This document shows, piece by piece, positions 23,701-38,305 of a stretch of DNA of 64,000 nt. A program made the translations under genes and the position numbers. The notes beneath the pieces were generated by a model. The model worked only from the letters and a program-made list of their open reading frames with translations, was not told the origin of the DNA and did no database searches. How positions within the stretch are numbered: position 1 is the stretch's first letter; each line of letters begins with the position of its first letter. Source of the stretch: Prinia subflava (Eukaryota > Chordata > Aves > Passeriformes > Cisticolidae); contig NC_086249.1 of the NCBI RefSeq assembly GCF_021018805.1, positions 80,936,472-81,000,471 on the forward strand, read 5' to 3'.

Positions 23701-26700
23701 CTTTCCTGTTTAAAAGTCTCAAATTAATTTTTTCTACAGAATCTCAACCTCCCAAATTTGCAGTTTAAGCTGTTCTCCTTACAAGCTTTGCTTGAAATCC
23801 AGAAAGCCCCTTCTCATCCACATTCCTCAGCATTTCAGTTCTGCTGCTAAACAGCAGCGACTGTCAAGTTGGGATAGCAGCACAAGAGGCAGGAACTGAA
23901 ACTGGTGTTGTAGCGTTCTTAGGCTGTGTACTGAAACCAACTCAAACCAGAACACTTACACAGAAAAACAGAAATCATGCCAGCAGTAACCCATAGTGAC
24001 GTGGTTGCATTTGAATGACACTTTCAGCTGTCTTCACATTATTTATCTTTTTGGACTTTCTTGGTAGGGACAAACCCTGGGTATTTGAGGCTGGTTTGTT
24101 GACATGATGAGAAACAATGATGCTGTAAATTCACAGGAGCTGGGAGGGGAGAAAAAAGACAAACTTGGAGCAATCCTCAGTCCAAAGCCATAGTTTTCAC
24201 TGGCACTGTTTAGAACATGCCTACCAACTCCTCAAGGCTTCTGCTTCCTAGTGTAAGGGGTACATACTCCATGCCCCCAAACAAACTGGTTTTTCGCCTA
24301 AACTCAGAACTGCTACACAGGGAAAAAGATATTGCAGCATTATGAATCCTGGAGAAAGGTGACAGATTCTTATAGCGCAGGAACAGACTTCTTGGAGCTA
24401 TACAATCAGAGTACAATTAGAGTAGATGAGCTCCCAGGTGCTGCAAACTGAGCTCTGTCCTGCTCACACTGGGTGAGAGACCTCGAGCTCTTCCAAGTAC
24501 TGGAATGAAGCACCAACTGAAACTTGTCCTCACCAAAAATAACCCTACCAAAAGTAAAAGGTGAGCAGTTTCTGCCAGGTGAGAATTGGTTCACAGGTTC
24601 TCATCTGAGAGCCAGAGATGGGGCAAAGCCAAGTCCAGTGGAGAACGGCTGGGCTGTCCCTTCTGGCAGTGGCAAACTGCTGATAACCCTGTGATGTGCT
24701 GTGTGGGTACACCCCAAAGATTGCACAAAATCCTCACTGCATCCTGAACACCACATCATGTAGTTTAGTTTAAACCTGTATTACTGTCATTCCCAGGCTA
24801 ATGGCAGTTATTTTATTTGTGGTTTCATTCCCTTAATGCCAGAATTCACACAGATGTATTTGCAATTTCTGCGCCTTAAATTTTTATCTTACTTATGCTA
24901 ATGCATTTTTCATCTAGCCCAGCTTTTCCTGCCTGTGAGGACTTCTGTCTTCTTCTTCCCAAGACAAGTGAAGCATCACCTCTCCTGAGACCAGCAAATG
25001 CTTCCAAATGCAGTACTTGGCAAATGGCAACTCACAGAAGAGTGACCTGATGAAAATATTATTGTGCAACTGAATATGCAAATGAAGGGGTTGGTCCCTT
25101 AAGTGTGCTCAGAGAGAATGAGTACAGGGAGACCAGCCAAATCAGAACAAAATGGAATGGAGAGATCCTAACCACTTAAATATGCTTGCTTGTAAATGAC
25201 AATGGAGTCTCCCTAGCCAGAACCTGCTGTACCAGAAGACTGGTTTAGCTGAATAGGAGCCCCCTACTGTGCAGGGTGATTGCCATCAGAGTTTCTGTGC
25301 TGTGGTTTATAGGTTTTGTGTCTTTGCTTTGTCCTATACCAAAACACTTTTTTTTTTAATCCATGGAGTACATAGTGTATGCAGAAAGCAAGCAAACACT
25401 ACTTTGCAGCAATATGTCCTTTCAAATAATGACATACTGCCAAAATACTCCAATTGGAAAGTTTCCACTGAGTTATATATGAAGATGGGGCTTTATACTT
25501 ACAGGTTCGGTTATGTCTCACACACCTTACAGTCCCATCTTCCATCAGATTAATATAAATTTGCTTCTGCAGGTGGATACTTCTTCCTAGAAATAAGCAC
25601 TTCCAGCTCAAGATGGTTAAGCCATTACAAGGCAGTACAGTTCATGTGCAGATAGGGTTTTAGAGCTAAGACATCCTGCCCTCAGGAGTAGGAATCTCTC
25701 TCATGTTTTTGGCAGAATTTTTTTTTCCCTTCTCTCTATTAGCAGCAGCAAATAGCTGTTTGATAATGGCTTTGCAAATACAGCAAATACAGCTTCTGGG
25801 AAGATCAACAAGAAGACATAACCTGAAGCATAAACTGAAAATCAGACAAAAAGTGATTTGAAAATTTGGGATGAAGTTGAAGGGTAAACAACAGAGCTGC
25901 ACCTGGTCTATCAATACCAAGGCAACACTCATGTTTTCCCAGCAGAATCAGTCGAAGTGTGAACTCAAGATGCCCAGTCCCTTTGCTCTTAGAAGCGAGA
26001 GGCTGGTGCATCAACAGCTGACCCAGAGAGGGAGAGGGGAGGGCTCCTCCCTCTGGAATTTCCTCTGAGTCTGGGTGGCATCTCAGGTGCCACACACAAA
26101 CAAGGAAGGGGGTCACAAAAATCAGCGTTCTAGTGTCTATTCCTTAAATCCATATATACAGGAAGTCTAAATGGGTTACGCTGTCAGTAAGAATTTCTGC
26201 TTATTTTAGCATCCATATGGAGCTCGCTCTCTTACCAGATTAAAGTTGTTTCAGAACAAGAGGTTTTGATTTTCTTCCATTGGCTCAGGACATCTCCATC
26301 TGTGTACATTGTAGGCTGGGAGCCCCAGGTGGATTCATTTTCTCTGAGTCCTGCCAGCAAACCAGGACTGGGCCCCTCTGGACACTCGCCAGAGGAGATG
26401 GGCAGCAGGGCCTGCAACTCCTGTCTCCCATGGCTGTTTGCATCCCACTCCTGTTCTCTCCTCTTCCCACCTGGAAAGCAACTTACATGCACAAATGAGG
26501 GATTCTTTCTCAGAGAAGTTTCAGTAATGCTTCGAGCTTTTGTGATTTGATGCTGGGCTATAATTGTCTATTAAGAGAAAAAAATAAAATTCTTTTTAAG
26601 AAAATAGTTTGTTTCACTTCTGCTTTTTTCAAAATGAAATGGATTTCTTTTGACCTTTCTGACTTGGTAGTTCCTTGAAATTTACTTTCTATTATGTTTC

Positions 26701-28782
26701 ATTATGGCAATGCTCAAAGCAGAAAAAATAATGCATTTTAATAAAATCAGGTATTTATTTTATACTGAAATTATTTTTCTCAAACCTTTTAATTTCACCA
26801 ACCATTTCTAAAAGGTTTCTGTTTTGATGTAACTCAAAATTATTTTTCCCTGTCCTTTCTTTCTGAACTACCTGTGGGTCAAAATATCCATTATCTTCAT
26901 TATCCTATTTCCAGGTGGCATAAATAACCAGGATCTGGTTTCAGAGAAAGATATTTTCCTTATTGATAATTTTATGCAGAAATTCTTAACTTTCTTATTA
27001 AAAAAAATGGAAATATTTGAGAGCTCTCATCGTAACAATAGCCAGAACATACTGCCTGTGATAAGTTCTGTAGAAACTACGGCTCCCACACATTATCTGA
27101 AGATGAGCCAGAAAGTAAAAGGACATGAGAGGAAATGAGGCATCTTGAGAAATGCATTCATTTTGGATCAGGCTTCAGAGCATTTTCGCTCTCTGAGTAT
27201 TGGAATTTGTCTTTCAGAAATCCTTAGGAGACAAATTTTATTTAGACATTCAAATTCATGGCATTCCATATGGATTTAATGTTTAGCTTATTTAATTCTT
27301 GTCAATGAACTCAGTCCTTGTCACTGTGGAGGTCTGACATTCCTGTCCTTCCAGCTATTTTTTAAAAATCTGTTAAGCAGAGACAACATCAATACTTTCC
27401 TCAGATGGTTCCTTTATCTCATAAAGTTCCTTCCTACAGACCACACTTCAAGCACACTACCCCAGGAGTTGGGTCAGTTCTCTGCTAGTTTAAAGGACCT
27501 TTATTTTGTGCAGAGGAGTTTGTAGAACTGCAACTTTGGACTGTCAGTGTGTATATTGTAGCCACTGGGGCTATTTACATGAGAGGACTGGCAGAGCATT
27601 CTTACTCTGGAATATGGCACACTTTAAAAAAGAAGAGTTCATGAACAAGGCAATGATAAAAAAATCCTTTCACCAATACCCATTACACCCGAGTATCTAA
27701 TGTGAAAAAATTAAGAACGATTGTTTTCTAAAATAATTTTGTATCTGGAAGTGATTTTGAAAACAAGCACACATCACAGACTTAAAAAGAGGCTAAAAAA
27801 AGTAAACAGATGGTCAGTTACCAAATTAGATGCAATCAGGATATGGAAAGATAATTTATCATATTCCTTCTTTCCAGCTTTTCATATAGACACTGGACTT
27901 GGCAAGCTCTTTATCTGCTCTGAAGAGTGCTTACAGTAGAGCTGAGAGCTCTGAACCCTTCCAGACCCAGCAAATCTAGCTTTTTGCAGGCTTAGTCCTA
28001 CCAGCCACTACCCCTGAGGTGCTGGGTGCTTTGGCTTCACGGGTTCATTTGCCCTTCCATGATTTCACAGTGCAATAAATCCAGCATTAGGGCTCTAAGG
28101 TCAAAATCACTGCAGACACACAATGTAAAGTGCTGACTTACACCAAACCCTTGCTGCTGAGTCAAGTTTTCATTGTTAATCTGTTGTGCTGGCAGGGTTG
28201 GGGGGTTTTTTGTAGGAGCTTTAGTATCATCTGTTTGTGCTGCTGGAGCTTTATGCTGGATCACCCATCATCTCCTGGCCAGCCTAGGCATGGCACAAAT
28301 CCCGTGTCACACTCTTCCTGACCCCGTGGGGCTGGGACCTTGTGTCTTTGCCTGATCCAGGTTATCTCTGGCCTGTCATGTTCAGTGCCAGATTCTGACA
28401 CCCTGTTTTCTGCTGCATGTGTACAGCTCCAGGCTGAGTGCCTTTCAGTAGCAAATGTGTTGTTCTGGTTATTCTTTCACTTCCCTGGAAGGTTTTGGAG
28501 CAAATCAGCATAGGGCAGGGAATGCAGTAACCAAAACAGGATGGGGGACTACTGCAACTGAAGCCAGGGAAAGCCTCTTTCTCTGTTTCCCCTTCCCTTG
28601 GCCATGTATTCAATATCTCTGCTGTGCTAGACTGCCATATAGCTTCCCCCAAGTCAGAAGTGCAGTGAATCCACCTTGCAGTGGCTGCTGCAGCCTGTCT
28701 CACTGCCCTGCTCGCTGGAGGATGGAGCAGGGGCTGAGGCCAGCCCTGCTGCCAGGGTGCCATTGTACTGTGTGCAATATGG
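20786..28782. other. intergenic, no gene seen
   Basis: There is no open frame with a recognisable domain on either strand and no assignable mobile element. Two octamer-like motifs occur (ATGCTAATGCAT at 24,895 and ATGCAAAT at 25,076). Their significance is unknown. Confidence 0.55.
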
Positions 28783-28814
28783 ATGCAATTAGACAATTTT
28801 TTGTCTAATTGCAT
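28783..28814. repeat. perfect 14-bp inverted repeat with 4-base loop
   Basis: ATGCAATTAGACAA at 28,783-28,796 is exactly mirrored by TTGTCTAATTGCAT at 28,801-28,814 around TTTT. Two further G/T pairs could extend the stem in RNA. No surrounding element explains it. It could be a short fold-back, a recent template-switch mutation, or the trace of a small hairpin element. Confidence 0.85.
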
Positions 28815-30784
28815 TTGTCTAACCTACCTGCTCCCACAGCTCCTTGTTTCCCAAGGAGGGAGACCAGCCCCTTGCCTTCCCAAACCCTGCTCTTCCCCAA
28901 TATACAATTCCTTCCTTGCCAGCTATCTAACGCTTTAGTGAGTAGATCTAGTTCCCTGCTTAAGACCCAGCAGGGATTCAGTTTTCCTTATCTTTCTGCC
29001 AGCTTAACGAAATAAAAGAAGGGTCAGAGAAGCACCAGTGCCCAGCCAAATGATACGGTAGTAGGAAATATTTGAGAGACGGAGGAAGAAGGCAGTGGCG
29101 GCACTGGCACAGCAGCACCTTCTTCAGCAGGCTTTAGTCTGTGCTGGCTAACCAGCAATACTATTCCCTAAAATCACTATGTCATACATAAGGTAAATAT
29201 GACCTATGAAGCCTAAAACCAGGGTGTAACACTGGATCTGTGAAAGGTGAGAGAAACAAGTTTGTGGTCATTTGTCTGTGCTTGTTCTTGTCCTCTGACC
29301 TGTGCCACTGGCAAAAGAACCCCATTAATGTTTAGCTAACATGTTTTTCCAAGGGGCTGGATAGAAATTTTCAACGCATTTTAACCACTCAAAACATTAG
29401 TCCTCTCTGCCAGTGGAGCCCTCTGATAGGAACCTATTGTAGTTCAGTTGCTCTGTCTGACCCTGGTCCAGAACTGTTTATCTCACTAGGTATCCAGGAA
29501 GGACAGATTTCATCCTGCCATGTTGTGACATTTTACTATTTTATTTCCTTCTCAGTGAGATTTAAGCTGTCAGAGATTTCTTAATTTCCATGGTGATGCA
29601 AGAGCCTATACTGTAGATCTACATGCTGGAAGACAGCTTTTTTTTGAGATTATTTCTGGCTTTTCCATTTCTACAAATAAGGTAGAGAATCTGGCAGCCA
29701 ATTTGATACCCCAACAAAAAGGAAAATAACACAACTGCCCTTCAGAACTACAGTAAGTTCTTTGGGCACTGCCAGGTTTTCCAGAGGCACTTTGAAAGAG
29801 TGTTTTCTCTCTTTAGCACTCCTTCAGCCATGGACTGAGGACTCCTTCACCAGCACACCAGGGGCTGGGTGCTGCAAGCTGCACCCTGACGATCTGCAGG
29901 GCTTGTTTTGGGTCCCATGCCCCCTTCCCCTTGGCAAGGAATCTGCCTTGAGGGGATGTTGCCATGCTCCTTGGTCTTCACTCAAAACTGCAGTTGTGGA
30001 AGCACCACCTCAAACTGTTTTCCCAGGCTTAGTTAATATTTTAAATTTTAGCAAACTTTGGGCAGATCCCTGGCTTTTTTGTACAAAACTGCCTTGAGTA
30101 ACCCAGATGTTTTCCTTTTCAGTTACAGACATGACAATGCCCCACAATTTCTGGTGAAATCTTTGTCATTTCACCTCATGTCTGTGAAACTGCAAAAGCA
30201 ATTAGTGCAGATAATTAAATAGACCAAAGTCCTTTTCCTTGAGCTTATTTTAGACGGTACCTGATGCAGTGCAGAGTTACCTCCATGGAAGCAGGTCACA
30301 CTCCATGCAGTCAGGCAGGGATTCCCTGTAACTCCTTCCATCTACAGATGACAATGGGATGGAGCCCCAGCTCAAAAGAGAGACACAGAGGATAACCATT
30401 TACCAACCATGTAGTGCTGCAGGACACAACTTGCAAATAGAGCCCAGTTGCTCTAGCCCAGTCTCCTGCTGATGTACCAGAGACCCTTGCCAGCACATCT
30501 TCTCCTAGGTCATCTAACAAGGTAGCTCCTAGGCTGGAAAATTGCTTTTGAAGCTGTAAACAGAGAACTAGCAAAGCTTATCAAGACTACTTCCTGCTTG
30601 GAGTAACTCACATTGTTCAATTTACTTGAGTATTGCTCTTGTTGAGATACTGCATGTTCTCTGAAACCTTGTCCAGATAAAAATAGATTGAGAAGATAGG
30701 AAATGCTTGATGTGGTCCTAATCATCAGGATGAAAGCCAGGAGAAACAGATTGTCCCCTGTCTACTATTAACGTAATTAATAGC
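28815..30784. other. intergenic, no gene seen
   Basis: There are only short open frames without motifs and no clear repeat. Confidence 0.55.
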
Positions 30785-31032
30785 TTCAAGTTATGCCAGG
30801 GGAGGTTTAGATTGGATTCTAGGAAACATTTCTTCACTGAAGTGTTGTCAAGCACTGGATCAGGCTGCCCAGGGAAATGGTGAGTCACCATCCTAGGAGG
30901 TATTTAAAAGACATGTAGATGTGGCACTTGAGGACCTGGTTTAGTGGTGGTTGGCAGAGCTGGACTAATGGTTGGATTCAATGACCTCAAGAGTCGTTTC
31001 CAATCTAAATTTTCTGTGATTCTGTGATTCAG
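30785..31032 (+). mobile_element. CR1 LINE 3' fragment
   Basis: It carries the typical CR1 3' end in order: CAGGCTGCCCAGGGAAATGG, ATGTAGATGTGGCACTT, GGTTTAGTGGTGG, GGTTGGATTCAATGACCTC, ending in TTCTGTGATTCTGTGATTC, two copies of the 8-bp tail. It is strongly 5'-truncated with only non-coding 3' sequence and no target-site duplication, as is usual for CR1. Confidence 0.93.
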
Positions 31033-34000
31033 ATTAGCTTGGGTTTCAGTTCCCCTAGCCTGGCAACCTTCATAGCTAGATCTCCTTTGCATCACGGATG
31101 TCATGGCAGAGTGGCTGGGACACTTCTGTCCTATGCCAAGACTACAGTTACTGGTTCCAGCACTTCTGGTGGAGCAGCAAACACAGGCTTATGGATCAGT
31201 GCTGTCTAATCAATGTGAGTAGTGAAGACCTAAGTCTTAGAGCTGTCCTGATACCTCTGGCACATTTTCTTGTCCTGTTAGCAAGTTTTCCTACTATGTA
31301 TTGGTCTCACATTAGCTTTTCCATATCGTGAGGCTGCAAAATTAAATTATAAATGTCTGATATTTGCTTTATTCAAGAACTTGGCATGAACCTGGTGGCA
31401 TGATCCATCCCTTTTTTTAAAGTCAAGAGAAGTGAAAAGAAAGATCAGCAGGTTCCAAGCACCTCTGCTACATGCCCCCGGACTTGCACAAGAGCTTTAT
31501 TGTATCCTGAGCTGCACAGAGAACAGCACTGCAGGGGCATATACCAGTTCCTACAGGCCTGCTCACTGCTCTTACTCATCCCCTCTCAGCGCTTTACGTG
31601 GACAAATTTTAGGTTAAGTGAAAGCAGCTATTTTGGCCAATTCAGTGTTTGCAAAACATGTTGGCGTGGTCACAAGAAGGGCATCTGGGAAGGGCTATGA
31701 AAGCTTTGCCAGCTTTCTGTTAACTCAGGTAGGCCATAGAAAAAGCTACCTCACTTTTATTACACATCTTGCACAGACATGTTCACACAGCAATCATGGC
31801 AATAAAGATGGATTGCCCCTTGAAAAAATTCCCCACAGCTGAAGCAATATATCTGATCAACACAGAGCCATGAGATCCTGCCACCTGAGCTTCACACTTA
31901 AAGATACTTTATTTTAGCTCTGGATCTGTCGCTTCATGCCCACAGGCAGGGTGAGATGGGGAAAACAGCAAAAGGTTATTGACTTAAAATCAAAATTCTC
32001 TGTGAAAGGGCACTTTTTAAATACAGCCACCCAAAACACAGCTGGGAAAAACAAATCCAGCTCCTATCAGTGCTTGTTGTATTGAGGTGAGGCCTTCTGC
32101 TTAGGTGCAGCTTCAGCTGCCATCTGCCACTTTTCCTCCCCAGCCCTCTTCTCTGTCTGGAGCCATCTGAGCAGACACAGCACCCTGGGCCAGCACAGCC
32201 AGGTGGGGGGAGGAGAAGCAAGGAGCTGAGTTCAAAGCTCCAGACATTGCTGCTGGAAGATTTTCCACCTGCCCAAATGTTCTCTGATTCACCATCTGCT
32301 CGAGGCTGAACAATAGAGGAATTACAACTGAAACAGCTACTGAAGAACACGGCTAAATGCGACTGCGGTGCCTTTTGCCTACTTGGCTGCCTGGCTCCTT
32401 GTGACGGGTTCGTGGCACCTACCCAAACCTGACTCAGAGCTGCTCCAAGAAATACTGGGGATTTGTTAGTTTGTGAAAAGTGAAGAGAGTTAGACCCTGC
32501 AAGATTTGCAAATGGGTAGCTGACCTCTGAAACAGAGATGGGAATCACTCACCTTCAGTGTCAAACGGTATCTAGGGGAGAAAGCAATTGCCTTTATCCC
32601 TCCTCCTGGGCACAGAGTGGAGTGCAAAGTCATGTAACCACCTGGAGAAGTTTTAATAAATAAATGTATGGTGAAAGTTTAAAAGCTTGCTGCTTTCTAC
32701 TGAGCAGACTGTCTTCTGGGGCTGTGGCTGCCTGGCTCCAAGGGAAAAGTCTGTGGTTGATACTGGCACCTTGGCTGTTTACTGCAGAAAAGAGGAGGTT
32801 CCAATCCCACAAAGGAAAAGCTGAAATCTTAATGCCATCAGTAAGAAATGGGAGGAAGGAATTATTTTATCACACATAATGAGTGGTAAAATGAGAAGGA
32901 AGTAACCACCTTCAGGTCTGAAGCTGAGTCCCAGTTTTACAGCAGCAGACTGGCACACAAGTGTTTCTGGCCAACAACCGAGTCTCTTCAGAGGTCAGAG
33001 ATTTGCTGGTTCCTGCCCATTGCAAACATCCATAACCTGATGGTGACTACTGGCCCATGTACCAAACAGCTGATGAGGATATACTTAATCTGTCTATGTC
33101 ACACTAAGATTGCTAGATAATTAAAAATGAAAACTCAACCCCAGACCTGCAGTGATAATGTCAGATGAGGATATTATTGGCATTAAATTGCTTCACTCTC
33201 ACATCCCATCCCTTCCAGATGGGAATTATTTGTACTTGGATAAGTGCAAAATCTTTAATTAGCGTGCTCAGAGAGTCATAGATTTAAAAATCTACACAAG
33301 ACAAAAATAGGAACAATTATTATTCCTATGATTATCTTTTCTATTACTAACTGTTTAAAAATATGTATAATATGCTAAATATGGGTACTTATTACTTCCT
33401 TTGTTTAACTCTTTATTATTTTAACTATTCACAATTTTTTTTACTACTTTTGCTTTAACTCCTTGATATTCTTATCAAGAGCCTGATCCTGTTGGGTTAA
33501 GAGGTCCAGAGAAAAGTAGGAGATAGTCATCACCCCAGATTTTACAGTTTAATTGCAGTACAAGACAAGAGAGTGATCAAGTGCTGAGGCAAAGCGAGGC
33601 CGTGCAGTTTGTAATAGTTGGCCCACTGCTTGCTGATGGGTATCTGTGAGGTTTGGTGGAAAGTCAAAGAAGGATTGTGAGGAGGGGTTGTAAGGAGGAT
33701 CAGGGGATCACTTCAACAATTCCTGTGTGGAATGGGTATTTCAGTAAAATGGGAGAAGTCTTGGTGCTTCTCTTAAAGGTGCTTCATGAGTGGGGCTACT
33801 CAGGCAGGGGCCTCCGCCACCCTGGCTTGTTCACCGTATTTTTTGCTGCTAAAGAGGGTCACATTTGTGGTGCAGACGAGACACAACTGCCTTTGTGAAA
33901 TGCTGTTTGAGTTACCCTTTGCATAGCAGAAAATTGTTGAAACTGAGAAGTGTCAATTCCAGTGTTCCTCAACATTTGTTGTTGAAGAAGGACATGAGAC

Positions 34001-37000
34001 CATCTGTACAGCAATGTCACAGAGATTTGCACTTACAACCACAGAAAAGGGCCAAAGTCTGAAGGCTTGTCTCTCTCCAGTACTTCTATTTGATGTTCTT
34101 CAGCCGTATTAGTGAGTGATTGTGTGGGCAGTTGTTTACAAATACCCTTCTGCAGTCTTTTCCTGGATCACATTCTCATGTTTCATGGAGCGATCACAGA
34201 CTGCAGAACTCTGATTTTACCCATCTTGTGGCTGGAAGTGTGGCCAACTGTACTTCAAATCAGCTGCACTTCAAACAGTTGTTGAGCTGCTACCCAGGTG
34301 TGAGCACGGGCAGCTGGCAGCCAGCCTGGGCTGCTGCCAAGCGGGTCAGAGCATGGAGATGGTGAAGAGCAGGAAGGTGATGTGTTCTGAGGAGTTCTGC
34401 TTGATCCGATGGCAGCCAAGGAGTGGCACCTCCACAAGCAAGGGGCACAGCAACAGGCCAAGACAAACCTTTGCAGAGACAGGCGTTTTACACAGAAAGG
34501 TGTTTAGGCAGTGATGGTCCCAGCTAATTCCTGCTCATGGTAGTTTTCTGTTCCAAGTAGTTGTGCAGCAGGGAACTACATCTCAGGTTATTTACTGCTT
34601 TGCATTAAAAAGAATAGAATTAAGGTTGCAGAAATTAGGAAGAACTATTTCAAAACAGATCGCTATCAGTGCAAAAAAGAGTTGCAATGAAATATATTTG
34701 TGGCTTCATATGTTTTCTTAGAAGATTGATATGGGTTTGGCCACATTTTCTTTGGGAAGAAAACCGTGAGACATCGCTTTTTTACTTTTCTAGTTTTTAC
34801 ATTGTGTGTGCCCTGCATTGGAGACAGTAATTCCTTCTAAATAACATTATATTCTTTCCACAGTACACCCTATTACTCAGGTATAGAAAATCTGTGGCTA
34901 AACCCTGCTGTCTGTGCTACCTGCCAGTGTACTGGAAATGAGTAATCCTCAGAAGTAGAAGTAGAATAAACACCCTTACAGAGGAAAAAGGCCCCTCCTT
35001 TCCTAAGAATGGAAAGTTTGGGAACAAACATTATTTAACAGACTTATCTTATTCATAAGTAAAGGGAAAAAAAGGGCATCCCACGAGGGATACAACTAAT
35101 ACTAAGGACATTGTCTTGTTAAAGGTCAGGCTAGCATGCCAGAGTGCTTTGACACTAAACAAATTCCCTGCTTGAGAAGCTAATGTAATATAAGGAACTT
35201 CCACAACATTTCAAAGCTACAATAATAATAATATATTAATATTACTGACCAGACACAATGAGAAAATACTTGTCTCCTTTTTTAAGATGTGTGCACATTT
35301 TAGAGATTCCACCACTGGCAGAGGCTTAATATGCAGGAACATTAGGGCATTTTACCTTGAACATGTTTGCAGGACTCAAGTTATTGCTTTAACTCCTCTC
35401 ACTTCCATATACAAGAAATTGAAACCCAACCATCAGTTTTTTCACCAAGAGCCCACAGGAAGGAGTTTCAGTCTCATAGCCTCAAAGAATGCAAAGTATA
35501 CTGAATCAGACCCCCTAAAAACTCCTCCTAAAAATGAGATTTGGTTTGCTTCTTTGGTTGTTACTTTTTTTAACAACAATCTTCTTTTAGTTCAAATATA
35601 GCAGGCTGGAAATAGAGCTTTTTATTTTTCAGTTTCTAATCCTTAAGGCTACAAATAATTAAAATTTTGCAAACATTTTAAAAGAGGTTTTCCTCTCTAA
35701 AACTGGGGAAAGAAACTTTCAGAATGAAAAGACCCAGCAGGTATTTTTGGTAAAAACCCATTAAATTCTACAGTCCTGGAGTATTATAATGAGTATATGC
35801 AGTAATTAATGCTGCAGTACAATGTACTGTGGTCTGACATAACATAAATAAAACCACTTTCAGTGAAGGTGAAGACTTTTGATGACAAGTAATAGATCAT
35901 TTTCCATTTTTTGGAGAGAATGGTTGATGGTGTCTTCCTAAGGATATGTTTTCCTTTTAGCCACTTCTTATTTTCTCATCCTTGTCTGGGTCCTCAGCAG
36001 AGTCTAAATGAGTACAATAAATGCTGCAGAAAAATAGGACATGTAACAGGTCATTCGTGGTAGAACAAGCAATCAGAATTTTTTTTGGTGGAACAAGAAT
36101 GACAACCAAAACCCACCTTCCCTACCTTGTACACATGGATAATATCAAAACACTTAGAATATCATTAAACATTTTATTTGCTAGACAGATATCAGCCATC
36201 TTCAGGCAGGTTTCTGGAGCAGATTGGGCCACACTGCCAATGTGTGATAGGAGACCCTTTGGAGGGAAAGGAAACCTTTCAGCAAAGTGAATGGGGACAG
36301 ACAAAGCAGGACTGGGAATTCAGATGCCCCTCTGATCAGCCTGCTCAGTGGTAGGTAAGGAGGCTGAGGGTGAGGAGCTCGGCAGGAGCCTGGGCTAGCC
36401 AGTCTGGAGATCAAAGCACAATATTTCCCTTGATGCAGGTCAGCATAAGGCCTTGCCATCTGACCACAAACACTGACAAAGTACACTTGAGCCATGTTTT
36501 AATAGGGACTTATCTGGTGTGCTGCTACCAGGGCTAAACCATAAAACTGTATTTCTGGCCGGGATGAATGCTAACCTTCACTGAACCAAAGAGACTTTCT
36601 TCCTGAGGGAAACTCCCAGCACTTTTCCATGAACTGAGTCTAATCCTTAAGACTAGCATAACTCCTGGGAGAGTAGTCATCAAGTTCATGATACATTTGA
36701 GTGCTGCTTCTCCTCTCTAGGGTATGTGCTTGCAGATATGACAGGCCAAGTGAAGACACCTGGAAGAGGCTATTCTTTGCAATAAAAGCTAATGACTTTC
36801 TGCAGTTGTAAGTAAGTAACAGTGTTGCAGACACGTAATATAAAATACAATGAACCCTTCAAAAATAACTCTGAGGCCCTGAAATAACTCAGAGCACCAG
36901 ACTGTACAGTTGGTGTAATTCCTGCACCCATCACATTTCTTAACAGGCTGATGACAGACCCTGAGGCTACACATGCACAGAGTCTTGAATCATAAGTATG

Positions 37001-38187
37001 GGCAGGTTACAGGTGGGTGACAAGGAATGATGCTGGGACAGATAGAATCCAGTGAAAATGCAGAGATGCTTATTACTGCAGATAGAGGGCTGGATGCATC
37101 TTTCTGGAGTACAGCATTCTCAGAGCTTGATCCAAAAATGGTTGCTTAGGTTTCCTGTACAGTTGTGAGTGTCTGAAACAAGACAGATGACATGCCTGCT
37201 GGAGATGCACACACGTGGCTGTTGTTCCCTGGCCACAGAAGGAGCACGGGCCCTGGGAGGGTGCAGCAGTGCTCAGACAGCCACAGCTGAATGGGGCATC
37301 CCACACAAGATGATTAATTGTGTTGTGTGTGCAGTGCTCAGAGCAGGGCATCATGCCCCTTTTCTTCTTGTAGGCAAATAGTCCTGTGACTACAATAATA
37401 TCATCAAGAGATGTTCTGTCTGCAGGAGCAGGATTTCATGGGAACTGAGTGTTTTATTGCTCCAGAGAGACACTGGCATCCAGCTGATACCCCTATAAGA
37501 AACACACATTCAAGAAACACACATTTTGACACACGTTTTGAACTGACCCAACCAAAAATGTCTCCTATCGTGGGAGGTAAATGGAGGGCAAGGTCCTTGG
37601 GGCAGCACAGGGCAAACTTTCATCTGTGAAAAAACAATGGGAGAGACACTGTCTGAAGTCATAGAGGAATGGTGCTCTCCTTCACATCCCTGCTGTCAGC
37701 CTGGGCTTTTCTGCTCTCCCAGTGCCAGTCGATGTGGAATGAGTCACTACAGCAGCTTGATGAAGCAGCAAGCCGTGAACACATTTCCTTGTGTTATCTA
37801 ATGGTGAAACACAGAGGATGTGGCTAATTAGGGAATCATCCTCACCCTGGCAGATTTTCTCAAATGGAAATGGGTTTTGAGGTTTGCTGACTGCTGAGGG
37901 TGAAGCTGCTGAGTAGGTAGTCACAGAAGCATTTAAATGTACCTACTCCTCTGCAGGTTACCTGCTTTGCAGCAATAGCCACAAATATGTCAAAAAATGT
38001 AAAAAATGCAAAAGATTTAAAATACAGGCATTTTTTTTCTGTTAACTCATCTGAAACCATGACAAAGCTGTGAATGGTCATGTCAAAGAGCTATGGATGG
38101 GGGATGAAAGTAATTTGCTGCCAAGGGTGGCAACAAACCCACAAGCCATCTGAGTGTAAGCCATTCTGTCAGCAGATGCAGCTATGG
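31033..38187. other. intergenic, no gene seen
   Basis: This is mixed-composition sequence. The longest open frame (190 codons, 31,976-32,548 minus) has no domain and looks like chance. An especially AT-rich block lies near 33,230-33,480. No RNA gene is recognised. Confidence 0.5.
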
Positions 38188-38210
38188 CTTTTTTCTTTCT
38201 TTCTTTCTTT

Positions 38211-38305
<95 letters not shown>
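38188..38305. repeat. (TTTC)n microsatellite
   Basis: About 118 bp of TTTC repeats; the last roughly 95 bp are uninterrupted and the left end is slightly irregular. The strand is pure pyrimidine. It is a likely polymorphic locus. Confidence 0.97.

Noticed and set aside
31976..32548. 190-codon minus-strand frame
   Set aside because: It has no recognisable domain, no plausible splice context and ordinary composition; it is most simply chance.
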